Shown here in pieces: positions 44,353 through 53,531 of a stretch of 64,000 bases of DNA (position 1 is its first letter; every line of letters starts with the position of its first letter). The translations under genes were made by a program, and so were the position numbers. The stretch spans positions 606,230-670,229 of the forward strand of contig SDOX01000021.1 in the NCBI GenBank assembly GCA_004565275.1, read 5' to 3'. This DNA is from Nannochloropsis salina CCMP1776 (taxonomy: Eukaryota; Sar; Eustigmatophyceae; Eustigmatales; Monodopsidaceae). The notes beneath the pieces are model-generated. The model made no database searches, had not been told where the DNA came from, and worked only from the letters and a program-made list of their open reading frames with translations.

Positions 44353-47048
44353 CTACCCAATGACACCCCCGTCATCACCTCCTCCCCCCAAAACCCGCTC
44401 GTCCCTGCTTTCCTGGGACCAGTGGTACGTTAAAACCCGCTCCTTCAGCTGGCTCAGGTCCTCGTTCGCTATCTGCACGACCGCTGCCCCCCCTGCCTTC
44501 AGCTCCGTCTCCAACATCTCATCCACAGCCCGACGATCCTCTTCAGGAAATTGCGGCGGGATGGGGACGTACAAGGCCACCGTCTGGCCCTGGTCGTTCC
44601 GAGCCTCCTTGTAAAATCCCAGGAGGTTGTGTTTCAGGTCAAATGCCGGGAAGCCCAGAGTCTCGTACGTCTCCGAGTAGTATTCCTTCGCCATAATCAT
44701 CTGGACCTGTGCCTCAGTCGCCGCACTGGGTGACATCTCTGCGCCCTCCATCCCGAACCAGGACGGGTCCATGCCCGCCAAGAGCTCGTACGTCGACTCG
44801 CGCACAAGCGGCACCAGCCCCACCCCGCCGAACTCCCCCCCTGCCCCGCCTGTCCCCCCCCCAGACGCGTCTGCTGGCATGTTCGCTCCCAAAGCGCTTC
44901 GCCCGCGAATCATGGGCGGCAGCATAGGCCCCGCTGGCGGCATGAGGTTGGGGGAGGGGCGCTGGAAGGTATCTTGGAGGAAGTGGTTCGACTGCTGGCG
45001 CGACAGCAGTCCCTCCTCGCCCTTGCTCCTCCCCGCCGCGACCCCGTGATCCATAGACCCAGCAAACGTCGACGCACCCCCTTGACTCGTAAATCCATCC
45101 CTTCCAAAATTGCCCTCCCCTTCTCGCCCCCCCGACGCCGTCGCCAGGGGCGGTCCCTCCCTCTGCCCTCCCCCGGCCTCCATCCCGGTCCCAGTCCCAA
45201 GACGCCCCAAGCCCTCTCCCTCCCCCTGCCCGCCCCGCCATGCCCCGTCCATGCCTTCCAAGGCTAGCACCAGATACCGCAGCTGCTCCATCGTCTCCCC
45301 GCGGTACGTGTGCAAGATGTTCGTGATGACGGCGTTGGGGTTCTGGATGTTGAAAAGGGGCTTGTTTATGTCAGGCGCCCCGTCTGGCTTTGACTCGTAG
45401 CCGATCAGCTGCCATTGAAGCTGGTACAGCCCGTTCACGACCGTTCTTGTCCAGGATATCACGTTCGACAAGGCCTTCATCAAGGGAGCTGCACCTCCTC
45501 CAGACGCCCCCGCGTCCCCGTGTGGTCCTATCCCCAGGCCCTGGCCAACCCCGCCCCTCGCATCGCTTCCTACCTCCCCGCCACCTCCGTTTACGGAGGG
45601 GAGCATCGCTAGTTGCGCCGTTTCCTGGAGGAGGGAGTGGGAGACCACCGGCATGGCCAAATCGATGGAGTTCCGCGACAGGGTGTGTCCTACGAGGGAG
45701 ATGTCCTCGTCCCCGCCTCCGTTAACCCCTCCAAGCCCCCCCCCCCGCTCTCCCATGGCCCCTCTCCCCTGCTTAGACCGCCGATTCCGCTTCGACCGGA
45801 CAGATACAGAGGTGCTCGTGTCGGGAGAGATGTCCGAGTTCAGCGGCGCGTGCTGCACGTCTGCCCCCACCTGGATTACGAAGCCTTTGCTCTGGTGGTT
45901 TTTTGACACGTCCTCGATCCGCAGGCGCAGCATGGCCGTGCCCGTATGATCGATGCTCTGCCGTGAGTCCGAGGAGAGCTTGAGAATGTCCTGCTTCCCC
46001 ACCGGCTGCAAGTCCTCGTAGAGTAACGACACCCGGAGCGGCACCTCCTGTCCGTGCACGCGCCGGCCCTCCGAGTCCACCAGATCCACCGCCACCTCCA
46101 TGCACTTGTCCCGACCACCCTCGTCCTTGTACCATACGGTCGGCGGCTGAGTCTCCGAGCGAATCCGCAGTCGGTGCCGAACCACGGCCATCGGGTCCGA
46201 AAAAACAGGGGCCACAAAATATTTGCTGACTGCCAGCCCGCTTCCCTTTGCGCCCCCCCCCACCGCCACCTGCAGGCGGAAATCGCGGTTGTCGAAGTTC
46301 ATGGACACGTCTCTCAGGCGCACGCGAAAGCTGCACTTGCCGTGGCGGCCCAGGCGGGGGACAGCGGGGTCCACCTCCATCACGTCCTTCTCCACAGAGG
46401 AGCGCGCCTTGTCGTTGAAGACCAATCGGACACGCAAGGGCAGCTCGAACTCGTCGCTGTGCGCCGTTAATGGTGGTTTGCATGGGGATGTGAGCATAGG
46501 TATGAGTTTTAAAGTCGCCACGTGATACCGGCCTCAACGCTTCGATGCCTAAGTGGTCATTTTCTTCCTTATCTTCCTGTGCGCCGAGCAACTCACCCGC
46601 TCTTCACTTGGTTGGCCTCGTCAAAGAGGAAGACGTGGACGTCGAAGAAGTTATTCACGAACGGGTAGCGCGGGACCGGGGGCTGAATGATTAAAGAAAG
46701 TTGCTGGCGTGCCCTCTTCGCCTTGGGCTCGTCCGAATTGGAGGGCGTCAGGGCTATGGACCCGGAGGGCGCTTCCATCTCCTCCTCCCGACCTCGTATT
46801 TTGCAGCTGTCCTCGCGATTACCGTGCCCCGCCCCCCCATTCCCGACAGCACTGGTTTCTCGCGCAGGGACCGTGGCGACCGCGGGTGAGTCCGCCCCCG
46901 CAGACCCCTTCATGGCGGCCAACCTACGACTGCTCCGACCCGTAGAGGAGTTGCTCGGGTGTCGATCCAGCAGGGGCATCGAGGATGGCGGTGGTGATGA
47001 AGCCGAGGAGGTAGATGACGTCGCGCTAGGTGCTGTGGCAGCCGCCAT
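44353..47048 (-). CDS. Unrecognised protein with duplicated beta-rich domain
   Basis: Two exons in phase: 46597-47048 and 44353-46456, giving 851 residues. The intron interrupts the first repeat unit. After a Ser-rich N-terminus, two similar units of about 90-110 residues can be aligned: one containing FFDVHVFLFDEANQVKSG, LPLRVRLVF, RLRDVSMNFDNRDFRLQV, and one containing VAVDLVDSEGRRVHGQ, VPLRVSLLYED, RLRIEDVSKNHQSKGFVIQV. They look like beta sandwiches, but I cannot name the family. A basic KRNRRSK stretch (possible nuclear signal) and about 250 Gly-rich residues follow. Two further compact segments (ISWTRTVVNGLYQLQWQLIG; a YYSETYETLGFPAFDLKHNLLGFY region) complete the protein. Function unknown; a nuclear or regulatory role would be a guess. 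Confidence 0.75.
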
Positions 47049-47579
47049 GTCGTTTGGAGAAACCCTTCGCGCTCACAAGGCAGGACCGGGATTCAAGCTT
47101 TCCCCCCCTCGTCGCACGTAAAAATCGAGTAATACTGTAGCAACCCCCCTGAAATTTCAAGTTGAAAACTGAGAGAAAAGAAGCTTTTGCGTAAGTGATG
47201 CTTCTTTGCAGGACAAGCGGATCGGTGAATTTGTGAGTCTTTCCCGGGAATTTTCCTGGGCTTGCCGCCTCGTCCGTCACGGAGGTCGGGGTGTGATACA
47301 GCGCGAAGAGAGCACTCAGACGCCGGGACACAGCCTCCCCGTGCTCGGTGCCTCCAGCTTTGAGTTTTCACGCGTATAACTTGTGCATCACACTCGATGC
47401 CGGAGGGCGGGGGCCGGACACGTGCTCTTATCTCGCCCAGGAATTGTTCCTCGTATCGTGTGATCTGCCTCTCGCCCCTTTCCGATGTCGAGATCGCCGC
47501 CACAGGCGATGTCCGCAGTCGGGTGACGAGAAATGTGACTCACTAAGTCTTCGGCCAAATAGCCTACTCCCCAGGAAAT
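47049..47579. promoter_or_regulatory. Shared upstream region of the duplicated-domain and LON-domain genes
   Basis: 531 bases between divergent starts; nothing else was recognised. Confidence 0.35.
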
Positions 47580-49474
47580 ATGCTACATCGCATGGTGCGG
47601 CGGCGGTCCTGGGTGTGTGGCTTAACAGAGCCGGCGATGTGCCTGCGATCGCAGCCTGAGGGGTCTTCCGGTGCTGCCTCAGCCAAGTTTCCCTGTTGCC
47701 GGGGCTGCCGCCATCCCAAATCCCATACATTTTCTACCGGCGCGGACACTGCCTTGAGTATCGTGCGGACGCAATCTGGAAATCGCAAGCTTTCTGAGAT
47801 TCTGAATGAAGCTGAGAAAGCATGGCAAGACTCACAGTATCCGTCGAAAATGACCTTCCAACTGCTGCATCTCCATGACGAGCTTGAAGACCAAGACGCG
47901 GACGGGGCAATTCAAGCTACTGTGCCGACCTTGATCGCCACTGCTGAGCGCAATCAACTTCTCGATACGGATATGATGACAACGGAAAGAGGCAACCCTG
48001 CGAGGGAAAAAGAAGAGCTCTCATGGAAGCACCCGAGCACCGCAACATGCATCAGCGTCGCCCTTCCCCACGCCCAGGAGGTTGTCCTCTTTCAATGCCA
48101 CGACGCCTCATTCCCTCAACTCCGACGCAAAGGAGTACAAGATGCCGGAAGTGACGGTGCGGATGCATCGGCGTTGCAGGATATGGTGCTGCAACGACAA
48201 CCGGGGCTTTTGCTCCTCATCGCGGAACCTAACTTTCCCCTGGCCGAGTTGAGCAGTCGCCTCGAGTGCATTTTTGACAAAAGCCATGTGCTGGCTGCAT
48301 ATGCGCGTGCCGTGCTTCCAGCCCTGCGCCCTCCACGCATCCTGGCGCTCGGCGGAGCTGAGGCTCCCGCTCCGGGCCCCGAGGGAGGAGCAAAGGGAGG
48401 GGGCGCCACGGTGCCGCGAGCCCTTGGACTGGCCGTGTTCGGCGACCAGACCCTGTCCGCGGAGGACGCGGGCCGCTTGGCCTGCTGCCTCTTGGGGTCC
48501 TCGTGGCTGGGCAACTTTTCCTTGGACCAGGCCCTGACGCGGCAGCTCTTCGTCCCCCGACACTGGACGCTGGGGCGGCAGCCTCCCACCCACCGGTACC
48601 GGTCAGTAAGCGACACCCAGGCCCGAGACCTCCCTTTGTTTCGACTGCAGTCTGTGCTCTTCCCGGGCTGCTCCCTCATCCTGAAAGTATTCGAGCCCCG
48701 ATACCGGCGCATGGTGAAGCAGTGCCTGGAGCGGAATGAGCCCTTCGGCCTCGTCCACGCCCAGGACTCGGTCGGGACCCTGGCCTCCATCACGGTACGT
48801 GCCCCTGCCCCTGCATGCCTCGGCTCCCACCCTGCGCCCCGGCCCCCACGTGCTCACTCGTAATCCTCGCTCGGTCGCAGGAGGTCTACCGGCTGGAGGA
48901 GGAGACTGGCGTCAGCATCCTCAGGGTCTCCGGCACGCGCCGGTTTCAGGTGGAGAGCAGCAGCCTGGCCGAGGACAGCTTCGGGCTCCTGACGGCGACG
49001 CGGGCCCGCTTCTTCGACGAGGACCCGGTGGAGGACCTGGAGGAGCTCGAGGCACTCCGGCTGCAGGCGCGCACCTGCCTGACGAGCTCGCTGGCCGCAG
49101 CTTCCGCCTCGGCCATGGGTCCGCCTCCCCCTATGTCCCTCTTGCAGGATGCGCCCTTGCGACCGTCGCCTGGAGGAGGGCAGGACGGGAACGGGCAGAG
49201 CACAAGGGGCCAGCCGCGGCCGGGGGGGAGGGAGCAGACGGGGGGCGTGGAGGAGCTCGCCAGCGCCTTGGCGAACGAGTCCTTCCTCCTGAGCCAGTGG
49301 CTGGTGGACAGCTACCAGGGCTTGTTGCCGGATGGCAAAAAGGTGGAATGGCTCCGGACTCGATCGACCAGGGAGCGCATGAGGGGATGTTTGGACTTGC
49401 TGCTAAGGCTCGTCAGAGAGGGGAAAGGCAGGGTGAGGGGAGGGACCGAGCCGGGCAAGGAGGGCTCCGTGTGA
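47580..49474 (+). CDS. LON-substrate-binding-domain protein
   Basis: Two exons in phase: 47580-48794 and 48881-49474, giving 602 residues. The LON N-terminal domain begins at about 355 (LPLFRLQSVLFPGCSLILKVFEPRYRRMV), continues across the intron (GTLASIT/EVYRLEEE, VSGTRRFQV) and ends in a helical region. There is no AAA+ ATPase or Ser-Lys protease site, so this is not Lon protease. Similar stand-alone LON domains occur in cereblon-like and LONRF-like proteins, but the RING and cereblon zinc sites are missing. The first 350 residues contain stretches (LLLLIAEPNFPLAELSSRLECIF, ALGLAVFGDQ) that faintly resemble a FIST sensory domain; I hold this loosely. The leader is basic with several Cys and could be organellar. 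Confidence 0.8.
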
Positions 49475-50036
49475 ACCAAAGGAAGGAGAAAAGAGGGGCT
49501 TGCATGCCTTCATGGGTAGCTATAGGCAACAAGATCTTTGTCGTACTGGCCTCCTCCGTGACTCATTCTTTGGTGCTGGGGCTGTGCTCTATTCAGCGCC
49601 CTCTCCCATAGATTCCAGGGAGGTGTGCACGCTGCATCGTAATCTTTTCCTTCGTACAAAGCATACGCCTCCGTCACATACTATATATTCCGCAATAGAA
49701 CCCACACCCCTGCCCGTGATGCATCGAAGTCGCTGAGCTCGCATCGGGCCATCGTCACCTTTCCTTGCTGGCCTCTGCCCGTCCTCGTGGTGGCCGTGCA
49801 TGCATTCAGGGGCAGCTTTCGGGCATCGCCGCTCTATACTTTGGAAAATGTCATCCTAGGAGAGATCGCGCAGGTTGAACTGTGGGGGATGACAAGGAAA
49901 AGCTGTCAAGAAAGTCTCTTTCAAAGTGGAAGGTATCCTCATCTATTAGTATACTAGGCTCACAACCAGTTCCAAAATGCAGCTCAACAAATGAACTAGA
50001 TAAACAATTGAGTACTCAACACATGCACTCTTTATC
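49475..50036. other. Convergent 3' flanks of LON-domain and CSN9-like genes
   Basis: No supported gene; short shadow frames only. Confidence 0.4.
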
Positions 50037-50288
50037 TTACCCCCGACCGTTCCATTCACGTACGATGTCTCCAAAATTATTGTAGAAGCCTTTGTGTACT
50101 TGCTTCTCGCCGCCCAGATAACCCTCTCCAGCCGCCAAGTCCATGCCGCTCGCTCCGTCCTCCTCGAGAAATCCTCGACTTTGCCATCTCTCTGCACCGG
50201 AGTCTTTGCCAGCACTCGACACTTTAAACCCCCGGACCCGCTGCCGACCACCTTCGCGGGGTGGAGCGTAGTCCGTTGTGCTCCACAT
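50037..50288 (-). CDS. COP9 signalosome subunit 9 (CSNAP)-like small protein
   Basis: A complete 83-codon frame with ATG start. The C-terminal half reads GMDLAAGEGYLGGEKQVHKG then FYNNFGDI, matching the human CSN9 pattern [22 protein letters not shown] at DLAA, E-K, VH and F-N-F-D with a small insertion. In animals and plants this 50-60-residue subunit binds CSN3, CSN5 and CSN6 and completes the COP9 signalosome, which removes NEDD8 from cullins. The usual acidic tail is missing here (VREWNGRG instead), and the N-terminal half is longer. A Kelch-type Cullin-3 adaptor lies elsewhere in the window, but the two are not adjacent. Such short matches can mislead, hence moderate confidence. Confidence 0.5.
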   Translation of the reverse strand: MWSTTDYAPPREGGRQRVRGFKVSSAGKDSGAERWQSRGFLEEDGASGMDLAAGEGYLGGEKQVHKGFYNNFGDIVREWNGRG

Positions 50289-50922
50289 GGCGAGTGACAG
50301 TAAAGCTTCCTGCGGCGTCCCTCTCCTGAAATGTTGATATGCGCAACGTCACGAGTCTTAGGAGGAGATGCACAATGGTAACGCCCAAGTCGCTCCGTAA
50401 ATCACGACACCTCTTTTGTGGGGAGGAATTCGCGCAGACGACGTTGGGACCCCACTCGAATCATGGCGCCCTTGGAACCTGCGAAACAATACATCGACGG
50501 TCTCCCTTCGTGCTAATGTGCCATAGGGATAGCCTCCTGAGTCCGTGACAGTGTAGCAACAATCGTCGTAAGACATCAAAGACTCACCTAACCGCTCCTA
50601 CGGTATGCTCCACCCTGAAATAACCTCCCCCCCCTCTGATCGCTCGTTCCCTCCCGCGGCCCGAACCCAAGACCCGATGACTCAACGCACTCCCTTGCGC
50701 CGCGCACGACAACAGGAAGCGAATAACAAGGAGGAGGGGTCGACCCTTCATCAGTGGTGCTTGTGTGAGACGCGCCTCTGTTAGGTGAGTGCCCTGGCAC
50801 TCGCGAGGTTCATGGAAAACCACAAAACTGTACTACAGCTCTCCTGATAATGTCCCACACATTATTTGATCTAACGATCTTTATGCATAACGTACACTCA
50901 AGGGGTTGCTTTACAGACTGTC
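50289..50922. promoter_or_regulatory. Shared upstream region of CSN9-like and CMC2 genes
   Basis: 634 bases between divergent starts. Minus-strand frames at 50358-50579 and 50584-50823 show no family features. Confidence 0.35.
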
Positions 50923-51660
50923 ATGCATCCACCACTTCAACGGCCACATCCTGACTGTCAACACGTAAGTTTTGATTTTGTCGTCTCGGAGCAGTGACAG
51001 CGATTTCCACAAGGCTTTCTGTCAGTCCAAGACAAAAAATTAAACATCAGTGTTCCTGTTTTGCGCGCTCTACACTTCGTGCTTGTGCTGATTGAACCAC
51101 ATTTCTACTGAAGCGCTGGTCGACTGACCTGTTCGACGACTATCTGCTAATCCCTGAAAGCTATGTCGAAACTCCCCTCTCCGTCGATAAGTGTAAGCTG
51201 TCAACGATGATGATGAGATGCTCTTCTCTTTGAATATGTAGTTCCTTACCACACGACATGCAGGTCATCGATGCCCTTCTATTATGCCATCAGCAACATC
51301 CGTGGGCCAAGTTTTGGGGAGAGTGCAATGAGCAAAAATGGGCTCTCGATAAGTGCTTCCGGGTATGTCATATGCGGAAAGATTTCAGGATGCATCAAAG
51401 TTGACGGAACTGACGGCATGTGAAGAGACTGCGTAATGCAGGCTTGTCATGGAAACAGGACATTAATCCATCCTTTTTTCTACCCTCTGCCTTTTCTCGT
51501 GTCCACCCCCTTCTGCCGACTGATGTCATGCCTTGGACAGATGGAAAAGGAGCAGCGCCGGCGCGCCAACTTTGCAGTGGCCAGTCGGGACGATGGGGCC
51601 TGGTCGCAGATTGTCAAGCAAAAAGAGGCCGAGCTGCGGGCAAAGAAAGAAGAGCCGTAA
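50923..51660 (+). CDS. CMC2: CMC2-like twin-CX9C mitochondrial protein
   Basis: Three exons in phase: 50923-50964, 51264-51362 and 51541-51660, giving 86 residues. It begins MHPPLQRPHPDC, as CMC2 proteins do, and has two CX9C motifs, CQHVIDALLLC and CNEQKWALDKC, joined by HQQHPWAKFWGE, then a charged helical tail. CMC1/CMC2 proteins are oxidised and trapped in the intermembrane space by the MIA40 pathway and help assemble cytochrome c oxidase. All four cysteines are present. The 42-base first exon explains why a frame-based scan would miss the start. Confidence 0.88.
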
Positions 51661-52417
51661 AGAAATTCGATACCAGTGACAATATGGATCTGTAGATTGC
51701 ACAACCAGTTGTTGGGGAGTAGATTTCCGACACGAGGAAAATTTATGGTAATGAGACGTTTAATATAAGTAAAATAGCCAAGCCTGCCAAAGGGAAAGGG
51801 GAAATGGGCCGTATTTTCCCGTGTCTCTTCACTCTTCCTGTGATTTGAGAGTTTTTGTTCCTTTCATGACCTTCTAACCCTAACCTAAACCTAAGTCTAT
51901 GAATCCGGGAGTTGAGCTCGGGAATCTACACTACATTCCCAGGTCGTCTCCCCTCCCCTCGAAGAGCATGCTGCTATTTCAAGCTCTGAGGGGGCGAACG
52001 TAGCTTTAGACACGAGTCGTCCTGCCCTTTTCCCTATCCCTCCTCTCCCCTCCGCTATCTTTTTTTCTCCCTTCAGCCGCTTTTTCAGTGCGCAGCAAAC
52101 AAATATCATACCTCAAAAATAGAGAGATTCGTATCTCTGTCCTTATGTTTTCTTCCTTATTCCCTTATTACTACCTGTCACAATCCCCCTTGCGACTCGG
52201 GAGTGGATCGTGTCTGTCGTGCTTTAAAACGGGGTATATGCGGGAAAAGAGACAAATACAACCAGCACCAGCTAGAACTCTTGCTTTCGTAATTTTGATT
52301 CAGGTGTGATTTTTTGTTTGTTTGTTTTTTCACACACTTGGAAGAATCATTTCTCTCAGACAGAATTCAAGTCTTTTTGCTCACTATGGTAGCTCTATGA
52401 CAGTACATATCCTTGCG
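51661..52417. other. Convergent spacer between CMC2 and a hypothetical reading frame
   Basis: AT-rich and pyrimidine-rich sequence including a short telomere-like run (51874-51894, separate entry). No gene was recognised. Confidence 0.4.
51874..51894. repeat. Short telomere-like CCCTAA run
   Basis: Degenerate copies of CCCTAA (CTAACCCTAACCTAAACC and so on) over about 20 bases. Far too short to be a telomere end; could be an internal relic or a chance or promoter-type telo-box. Confidence 0.4.
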
Positions 52418-52858
52418 TCATCTATCACGGTTATCGATGTGACGCAGGTATAGTTTTCCAATCCCCCCCTCCCGAATGTCAGGCTTGAGCATGAACACCG
52501 CAAGCTTGTTTGAACGTGTCTCGAGGACAGCAATCTCCTTTTCAAGAACCTGATAGTTCCATTTGATGCGGTCGTAATCGTGTACCAAAACACGAACCCT
52601 CTCCATATCAGCTCCCGTGCTCATTGCATGGAGGAAGCTGGTGCAAGCACAGGCTACCCGCCATCGTCCATCGACGAGGTAGACATCGCACATCAGCTGA
52701 TGTAGACACGCACGATTGAATTTATACGACGGATGCCACTCGAAAACTGATTGCACTATTTGAGTCAATTGTGCCCCTTTATAATCGATTGCACAGTTAA
52801 GCAATTTTCGTATAGTGTCAAAGGGAACTGACGCGAATGGATGCCGGCCCCCGAACAA
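52418..52858 (-). CDS. Hypothetical coding block, family unknown
   Basis: An open frame of 146 codons on the minus strand without an ATG at its 5' end, so an upstream exon would be needed. The translation has normal composition, including HPSYKFNRACLHQLMCDVY and a likely coiled coil (YDRIKWNYQVLEKEIAVLE). It ends in DNRDR and a stop. I recognise no family and cannot place the missing start or its splice acceptor. It could be the 3' exon of a small gene or a pseudogene remnant. Confidence 0.35.
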   Translation of the reverse strand: MFGGRHPFASVPFDTIRKLLNCAIDYKGAQLTQIVQSVFEWHPSYKFNRACLHQLMCDVYLVDGRWRVACACTSFLHAMSTGADMERVRVLVHDYDRIKWNYQVLEKEIAVLETRSNKLAVFMLKPDIREGGIGKLYLRHIDNRDR

Positions 52859-53531
52859 CCCGTTTCAAGGAGGAAATGTTTGAACTGAGTGAGGCTCGCA
52901 GAAGCTGAGTCGAGTGGAGGGCATCCGAGTAGGATAAAATTCGAAATTCGGGTTCCTACTCACATAATAATTTCTACAGCATGCAGAGGGTCCTTAAAAG
53001 TCTCTAAATATGTTTCCTAAAGGCTTTATGAGGAATAATCGCACTCACCAGTTTCAAGCCCTGTGAACGGCTTGATCGTCTTCCTCCCTTCCACCTCAAA
53101 TCTAAACAACTGAATTGATTTCTATCCTATTTTAAAGAAGGGCTCACAAATATAGATGTACATGGATGGGTCCCTACAGACCACCTAAACAGGTTTGATA
53201 TGACCAGATGACCTTTGCTATGACCAGAACTTCTGGACAATACTTTCAAGTGTTCGCGCCACTCGCCGAAAAAAGAACGAGGACTGCCTCCGAAGGGGAG
53301 TGTCTCTGCTTTCCAGGCCCTGACCACGGCCGCCCACAGCTTCGCCTGGAGCACCCCTCAGATCCGACCATCGCAATATACAGCTCACCATCCCATATTT
53401 TTATTTTCCAGGGCCTCGAGGTTTCGCTACGAAGGCAATTGGACGGGCAACCCCTATCACGGCTATCGCCGTGGCAGCTTGTTCGTGCAGCTTCTTGTGC
53501 TCCTCTGAACGAGAAGCGGCAGTCGGAGGTC
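52859..53531. other. Region upstream of the PI 4-kinase, possible further 5' exon
   Basis: A splice acceptor at 53411 is followed in the kinase frame by 40 open codons before the ATG at 53532. Another frame from the same point gives a Tyr/Gly-rich stretch (RYEGNW, GNPYHG) that stops at 53506-53508. I cannot tell which, if either, is translated. Confidence 0.35.

Noticed and set aside
51874-51894. Telomere-like run taken as a chromosome end or fusion point
   Set aside because: Only about three degenerate units, with genes on both sides.
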